From positions 1-36,486 of the forward strand of contig NZ_JAEPMO010000022.1 of assembly GCF_017643905.1 (NCBI RefSeq): a stretch of 36,486 nt of DNA. The letters run 5' to 3'. Shown piece by piece: positions 32,427 to 36,486 of the stretch; the first letter of the stretch is position 1, and each line of letters begins with the position of its first letter. Source of the DNA: Marivita sp. (GTDB lineage Bacteria; Pseudomonadota; Alphaproteobacteria; Rhodobacterales; Rhodobacteraceae). The notes under the pieces were generated by a model. It was not told the origin of the DNA. It saw only the letters and a program-made list of their open reading frames with translations, and ran no database searches. The position numbers were made by a program, and so were the translations under genes.

Positions 32427-34750
32427 CCCACAAAGACACATTGCCCCTGACCAGCACGCATTGGGGCACCTACCGGGCCCGCGTGTCGAACGGAAAGGTT
32501 CAGGAGCTTTACGGCTTTGAGGCAGATGCCGATCCCTCTCCCATCGGGCGGGGCATTCTGGACGTGCAGGATGGTCCGACGCGGATCGACAGCCCCATGG
32601 TGCGGGCGAGCTGGCTTGAGGGTGGCCCCGGCAGCCACACGGACCGGCGCGGCACCGACCCCTTCGTGGCGGTAAGCTGGAACGAGGCCAATCAGCTGGT
32701 TGCAAACGAACTTGCGCGGGTAAAGGGCGCTTTCGGTAACCAAGCCATCTTCGGCGGCTCCTACGGCTGGGCCAGCGCAGGGCGCTTTCACCATGCCCAA
32801 AGCCAGCTGCATCGCTTTCTGAACTGCATTGGCGGCTACACGCGGTCAAAGCACACCTACAGTTTTGCCGCGGCCGAAGCGATGATTCCGCACGTTCTGG
32901 GCAGCTACCGTGCCTTCCTTGACACCTGCACCAGTTGGGACGTGATCCGCGACAGCACGGATTTGCTGGTTTGCTTCGGCGGCATCCCCCTGAAGAATGG
33001 ACAGATCTGCCAAGGCGGAACGGGGCGGCATATACAGCGCGAGGGTTTGCTGGCCGCCCATGCGGCCGGGGTACGTTTCGTCAACATCAGCCCGATCCGG
33101 TCTGACTTGCTGGAAGACCTGGGCGGAGACTGGCTCGCCCCCGTTCCCAATACGGATGTCGCCATCATGCTGGCCCTGGCGCATACTCTGCATATCGAAG
33201 GGCTTTGCGACCGGGACTTCCTTGATCGCTACACGACCGGGTTTGAGCGATTCCTGCCTTATCTGCTTGGGCAGACGGATGGAGTTCCGAAAACCGCAGA
33301 CTGGGCGGCAGCGATCAGCGAGATCCCGGCGGAAACCTTGCGCGAACTTGCGCGGCGCATGGCGGCGGGTCGCACGATGATCTCCGTCAGCTGGTCCCTG
33401 ACCCGACAGGACCATGGCGAACAGCCGTTCTGGGCCGCCATAACGCTTGCCGCCATGTTGGGCCAGATCGGCCTTCCGGGTGGCGGGTTCGGATTTGGCT
33501 ACAGTGCCACCAACCACATTGGCGGCCAGTTTACGGTATTGCCGGGCGCGGCCTTTCCGCAGGCCCGCAATATGATGGAGAGCTTTATTCCGGTGGCGCG
33601 GATCAGCGACATGCTGCTTCATCCCGGTGCCCCATTCGACTTTGACGGCGCGCGCTATTCCTATCCCGATATCCGGCTGGTCTGGTGGGCGGGCGGCAAC
33701 CCGTTCCATCATCATCAGGACCTCAACCGGATGATGCAGGCTTGGGCGCGGCCGGAAACCATCATCGTGAACGAGTGGTGCTGGAACGCACTGGCGAAGC
33801 GCGCGGATATCGTCCTGCCCTGTACGATCCCGCTGGAACGACAAGACATCGCGCTGACGCCACGCGATCCTTTCATGATCGCCATGTCCAAGCTGATCGA
33901 GCCCTACGGTCAGGCGCGCGATGACTTCGATATCTTTGCCGGAATCGCCAAGGAAATGGGTGTCGTAGACGCCTTCACCGACGGCCGCAGCGCTGAAGAA
34001 TGGCAACGCTGGATCTATGACGAAACGCGGGAACGCGCCCGGGCGGTCGCGATCGAGATGCCTGATTACGCACAGTTCCGCCAGGATGGCTGGTTCAAGG
34101 TCGACCCGCCCGCCGAGCCAACGATCATGCTGCGGGACTTCCGCGCCGACCCGTCAGCGCATCCGTTGGCCACCCCGAGTGGCAAGATCGAGATCTACTC
34201 GGAAACGGTTGCAAGTTTTGGTTACGAGGACTGCCCCGGACATCCGACCTGGATGCAACCTTACGAGTGGCTGGGGGAGGGCGACGGACGCCACCCGCTG
34301 CACCTGATCTCAAATCAGCCGGAGACAAAGCTGCACAGCCAGCTTGATCACGGAAGCCACAGCCGGGCGGCCAAGATCGCAGGACGCGAGCCGATACACA
34401 TCCATCCCCACGATGCAGCTGCCCGAGGGCTTGCCAATGGGGATATTGTCCGGGTCTGGAATGATCGCGGAGCTTGTCTGGCAGGGGTCCGCATTGACGA
34501 CAGCATCCGGGCCGGCGTCGTGCAGATGAGTACCGGCGCTTGGTACGACCCGGCCAATCCAAGCAAACCCGGCAGCCTTTGCAAGCATGGCAATCCAAAC
34601 GTGCTAACCCGCGACAAGGGCACGTCACGCCTTGGTCAGGGACCGACTGCGCATTCTTGCCTTGTCGAGATCGCGCGCTTTGAAGGGACCGCCCCCCCAG
34701 TTACCGCGCATGAACCGCCGGTCATCCTGCGGCCTGCCTCATCCGCTTAG
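32423..34750 (+). CDS. Molybdopterin-dependent sulfoxide reductase, BisC/TorZ type, cytoplasmic
   Basis: 775 residues of the DMSO reductase family. THWGTYRARV at the start is typical of BisC. FGGSYGWASAGRFHHAQSQLHRFLN includes Tyr114 and Trp116, and TYSFAAAEAMIPHVLG supplies the Mo-ligand Ser147; these line up with the same functional residues of Rhodobacter DMSO reductase. There is no Tat signal and no N-terminal Fe-S cluster motif, so it is likely cytoplasmic, as BisC is. Substrates of relatives are biotin, methionine or other S- and N-oxides. Within this island it may reduce a sulfoxide intermediate. The start is set by the ATGA overlap with the 58-codon ORF. Confidence 0.92.
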   Translation: MTHKDTLPLTSTHWGTYRARVSNGKVQELYGFEADADPSPIGRGILDVQDGPTRIDSPMVRASWLEGGPGSHTDRRGTDPFVAVSWNEANQLVANELARVKGAFGNQAIFGGSYGWASAGRFHHAQSQLHRFLNCIGGYTRSKHTYSFAAAEAMIPHVLGSYRAFLDTCTSWDVIRDSTDLLVCFGGIPLKNGQICQGGTGRHIQREGLLAAHAAGVRFVNISPIRSDLLEDLGGDWLAPVPNTDVAIMLALAHTLHIEGLCDRDFLDRYTTGFERFLPYLLGQTDGVPKTADWAAAISEIPAETLRELARRMAAGRTMISVSWSLTRQDHGEQPFWAAITLAAMLGQIGLPGGGFGFGYSATNHIGGQFTVLPGAAFPQARNMMESFIPVARISDMLLHPGAPFDFDGARYSYPDIRLVWWAGGNPFHHHQDLNRMMQAWARPETIIVNEWCWNALAKRADIVLPCTIPLERQDIALTPRDPFMIAMSKLIEPYGQARDDFDIFAGIAKEMGVVDAFTDGRSAEEWQRWIYDETRERARAVAIEMPDYAQFRQDGWFKVDPPAEPTIMLRDFRADPSAHPLATPSGKIEIYSETVASFGYEDCPGHPTWMQPYEWLGEGDGRHPLHLISNQPETKLHSQLDHGSHSRAAKIAGREPIHIHPHDAAARGLANGDIVRVWNDRGACLAGVRIDDSIRAGVVQMSTGAWYDPANPSKPGSLCKHGNPNVLTRDKGTSRLGQGPTAHSCLVEIARFEGTAPPVTAHEPPVILRPASSA

Positions 34751-34762
34751 TTTGTCCAAAGA

Positions 34763-34767
34763 AAGGA
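34763..34767 (+). promoter_or_regulatory. Ribosome binding site deciding a TTG start
   Basis: AAGGA, 7 nt before TTG 34775. No in-frame ATG exists until 34876, well inside the conserved N-terminal region, so the TTG is used. Confidence 0.65.
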
Positions 34768-34774
34768 CTATAAA

Positions 34775-35974
34775 TTGGCCAGCCTACAAGAAGCCTCCGA
34801 CCTGCAGAATGTGGTCACGATCAGTGCCCGCCGTTTCGAGGAATCGCCATTCATTGCGCGGACGGCAAATCCCGCGATGATCCGCGGCGTCTATGCCGAC
34901 CGCTTCTTTCCCATCTATCTGGGAGAGGATGTGATCGAGAAATATTGGGCCCTCCGCCAGCGGGCACTGATCTTCGACGTTCCTGAAAAGCCTGTCGAGA
35001 TCGCCGGCCCGGACGCGGTGCCGTTTCTTGAGCGGGTTTTGTCGCGCCGGGTATCAACGATGCGGGAAGGTCGCGGCTATTATGCCATCGCTTGCACGCC
35101 GCAAGGTGGTGTCTTCATGGATGGCGTCGTGTTCCGTCTTGGGCAAGACCGGTTCTGGTATGTTCAAGCCGACGGCCCCTTCGAGACTTGGCTGATCGCC
35201 CATAGCGGCGGGTTCGATGTGTCGATCTCTGACCCGAAGTCGAGGGTCCTGCAGATTCAGGGTCCGGCCTCAATCGACATCATGAAGGCGGCATCCGGCG
35301 GTGCCATCGATGATACGATGGGCTATTTCCGGTCGGGCTTTTTCGATCTGGGCGGGCAGACACTTTATGTCTCGCGCACGGGTTTCACCAACGAACTCGG
35401 GTTCGAGATCTACACGGATGGCCAAAGGACGGATCACCTAGCCCTTTGGGACCACCTTATGTCATGTGGGGCACCTCACGGTCTAGAGTTTTCGTCAGCC
35501 CGAGCGATGACCATCCGCCGGATCGAGGGTGGAATTCTTGGGAACCTGTCCGACATCGATACATCCATGACCCCGTTCGAGGCCGGGCTCGGGCCGTTCG
35601 TTGACATGGAAAAGGGCGATTTCATCGGACGGAGCGCGCTGGTCGACCGCGACCGTCGCCCCGTCTTGTTCGGGATCACCTGCCAGACCGCAGTTCCGGC
35701 TGCAGGGAGCGTAATCCTTGATGCGGATCGTACCGTCGGACGCATTACGGCAGGGGTTCCTTCACCTACGCTCGGCTGTGGTGTGGGCTACGCCCGCTTT
35801 TTCGCACCCGACGACTGGATCGGACGCACTATGCGTTTCTCTTTGCCAAATGGCGAAACGCATGAAGGCCAGATTGTCGATCTGCCTTTCTTCGACAAGG
35901 AAAAGCACATCGTCCGGGGCATTGACCGTCAGATCCCCGCGCGCCGGGCCTCCATGCCATTTGACGCAAGATAG
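34775..35974 (+). CDS. GcvT-family aminomethyltransferase/demethylase (DmdA-like)
   Basis: 399 residues. GcvT fold: N-terminal RRFEESPFIART, VEIAGPDAVPFLERVLSRRVSTMREGRGYYAIACTPQGGVFMDGVVFRL (folate-binding domain), GFTNELGFEIYTD, and a C-terminal barrel with GYARFFAPDDWIGRTMRFS and VDLPFFD. Such stand-alone proteins transfer a methyl or one-carbon unit from a substrate (DMSP, dimethylglycine, sarcosine or aromatic methyl ethers) to tetrahydrofolate. It differs from canonical DMSP demethylase enough that I do not use dmdA. The TTG start has a good AAGGA at 7 nt. It follows the BisC gene by 24 nt in the same operon. Confidence 0.88.
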   Translation: MASLQEASDLQNVVTISARRFEESPFIARTANPAMIRGVYADRFFPIYLGEDVIEKYWALRQRALIFDVPEKPVEIAGPDAVPFLERVLSRRVSTMREGRGYYAIACTPQGGVFMDGVVFRLGQDRFWYVQADGPFETWLIAHSGGFDVSISDPKSRVLQIQGPASIDIMKAASGGAIDDTMGYFRSGFFDLGGQTLYVSRTGFTNELGFEIYTDGQRTDHLALWDHLMSCGAPHGLEFSSARAMTIRRIEGGILGNLSDIDTSMTPFEAGLGPFVDMEKGDFIGRSALVDRDRRPVLFGITCQTAVPAAGSVILDADRTVGRITAGVPSPTLGCGVGYARFFAPDDWIGRTMRFSLPNGETHEGQIVDLPFFDKEKHIVRGIDRQIPARRASMPFDAR

Positions 35975-35985
35975 AAAGCAGCATC

Positions 35986-36486
35986 ATGACCATTGCCGAG
36001 ACCATCGCACCCACCAGTGACGACCCGACGATGTTGGCCGCGCATGATTGGGGTTTTCCGGTGCCGATTGCTTATGGGCCTGGTCGGCTGGCCGAAATCG
36101 GGGAGCGCTGCTTTGGCCTCGGCCTCCGCAATCCTTTGATCGTCACGGATCACGGCAGCCGTGACTTGCCCTTCATCGGGCGGTTGCAGACCCTGCTTCA
36201 AGATGCAGGGCTAAAGGCGGCCCTTTTCTCGAATATTTCCCCCAACCCGGTGGACGGCGAGATCGGGGCGGGCCGGGCGGCTTTCCTTGCGGGCGGCCAT
36301 GATGCGATCATCGCGATCGGTGGCGGCAGTGCCATGGATGGTGGCAAGGCGATATGCCTGACGGCCGGCAACGATCTTGATCTCTGGTCCTTCGAGTACG
36401 AACAACCGGTGCCGGCCATGGCGCGGGGCCACACCTTTCCGACGCTGATCACTATCCCGACCACTGCTGGCACTGGGGCCGAAACC
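35986..36486 (+). CDS. Iron-containing alcohol dehydrogenase, 3' end beyond the window
   Basis: 167 codons are visible. Group III Fe-ADH features: FGPGR-like YGPGRLAEIGE (30-40), PLIVTDHGSRDL (50-61), NPVDGEI, the NAD-binding IGGGSAMDGGKA (111-122) and TIPTTAGTGAE (157-166). The metal ligands lie further downstream, outside the window. It oxidises or reduces an alcohol/aldehyde, probably in the cytoplasm, and follows the GcvT-like gene by 11 nt. In context it may handle the alcohol or semialdehyde released after demethylation or ester hydrolysis (inference). Confidence 0.9.
   Translation, partial: MTIAETIAPTSDDPTMLAAHDWGFPVPIAYGPGRLAEIGERCFGLGLRNPLIVTDHGSRDLPFIGRLQTLLQDAGLKAALFSNISPNPVDGEIGAGRAAFLAGGHDAIIAIGGGSAMDGGKAICLTAGNDLDLWSFEYEQPVPAMARGHTFPTLITIPTTAGTGAET

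Noticed and set aside
1-36486. CRISPR arrays, tRNA/rRNA genes and riboswitches
   Set aside because: No spaced direct repeats, cloverleaf-like segments or known riboswitch motifs were noticed on either strand by eye.

Overview
The window looks like chromosomal DNA of an alphaproteobacterium, most likely Rhodobacterales (Roseobacter/Rhodobacter type). The reasons are high GC, dense operons joined by ATGA overlaps, a TRAP transporter, FCD-type GntR regulators, a cytoplasmic BisC-type molybdoenzyme and GcvT-like demethylases. No tRNA, rRNA or CRISPR array was seen. This assignment is a judgement from gene content, not a search.

Region 1 (1-12558) is a catabolic island for a 5-oxoproline-like compound. 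A DapA-family aldolase/lyase (cut by the left edge) and pxpA run leftward. Diverging from them is a long rightward operon: a TRAP transporter (dctP, dctQ, dctM), pxpB, pxpC, a GntR regulator, a 2-hydroxyacid dehydrogenase-like protein, an M20 amidohydrolase, a second GntR regulator, a creatinase-like M24 protein and a class V aminotransferase. Most junctions are 4-bp ATGA overlaps. The likely logic is import, ATP-dependent lactam opening by PxpABC, then amide, amino and keto-acid processing.

Region 2 (12553-14991) is a mobile-element graveyard. It holds a 369-bp internally deleted IS21-family derivative with perfect 31-bp inverted repeats, an IS903-like IS5-family element whose transposase is broken by a 37-bp palindromic insertion, an IS6-family remnant, and scraps of host genes.

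Region 3 (15030-18122) holds a TetR regulator divergent from a short-chain dehydrogenase, with a perfect operator palindrome and a weaker second copy between them. It continues with a tandem SnoaL-like protein carrying a 1-nt frameshift, a strong terminator and a DUF1993 protein.

Region 4 (18447-36486) is a second catabolic island. It starts with a promoter, a 41-residue cysteine-containing small ORF, malonyl-CoA decarboxylase and malonyl-CoA synthetase, then a complete peptide/opine-type ABC transporter, a BetI-like TetR regulator and a leftward esterase. After a divergent control region come a GcvT remnant, a frameshifted DUF2182 gene, DUF1326, an acyl-CoA ligase, a 58-residue small ORF tiled between two ATGA overlaps, a BisC-type sulfoxide reductase, a GcvT-like demethylase and the start of an iron-dependent alcohol dehydrogenase. 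A nearly identical 28-bp promoter/operator occurs before both rightward units of this island, and a related palindrome lies before the esterase. This suggests one regulon, probably under the local BetI-like repressor. The combination of malonyl-CoA enzymes, demethylase, sulfoxide reductase, ligase, esterase and alcohol dehydrogenase does not match a pathway I can name and is the best candidate here for an undescribed system.
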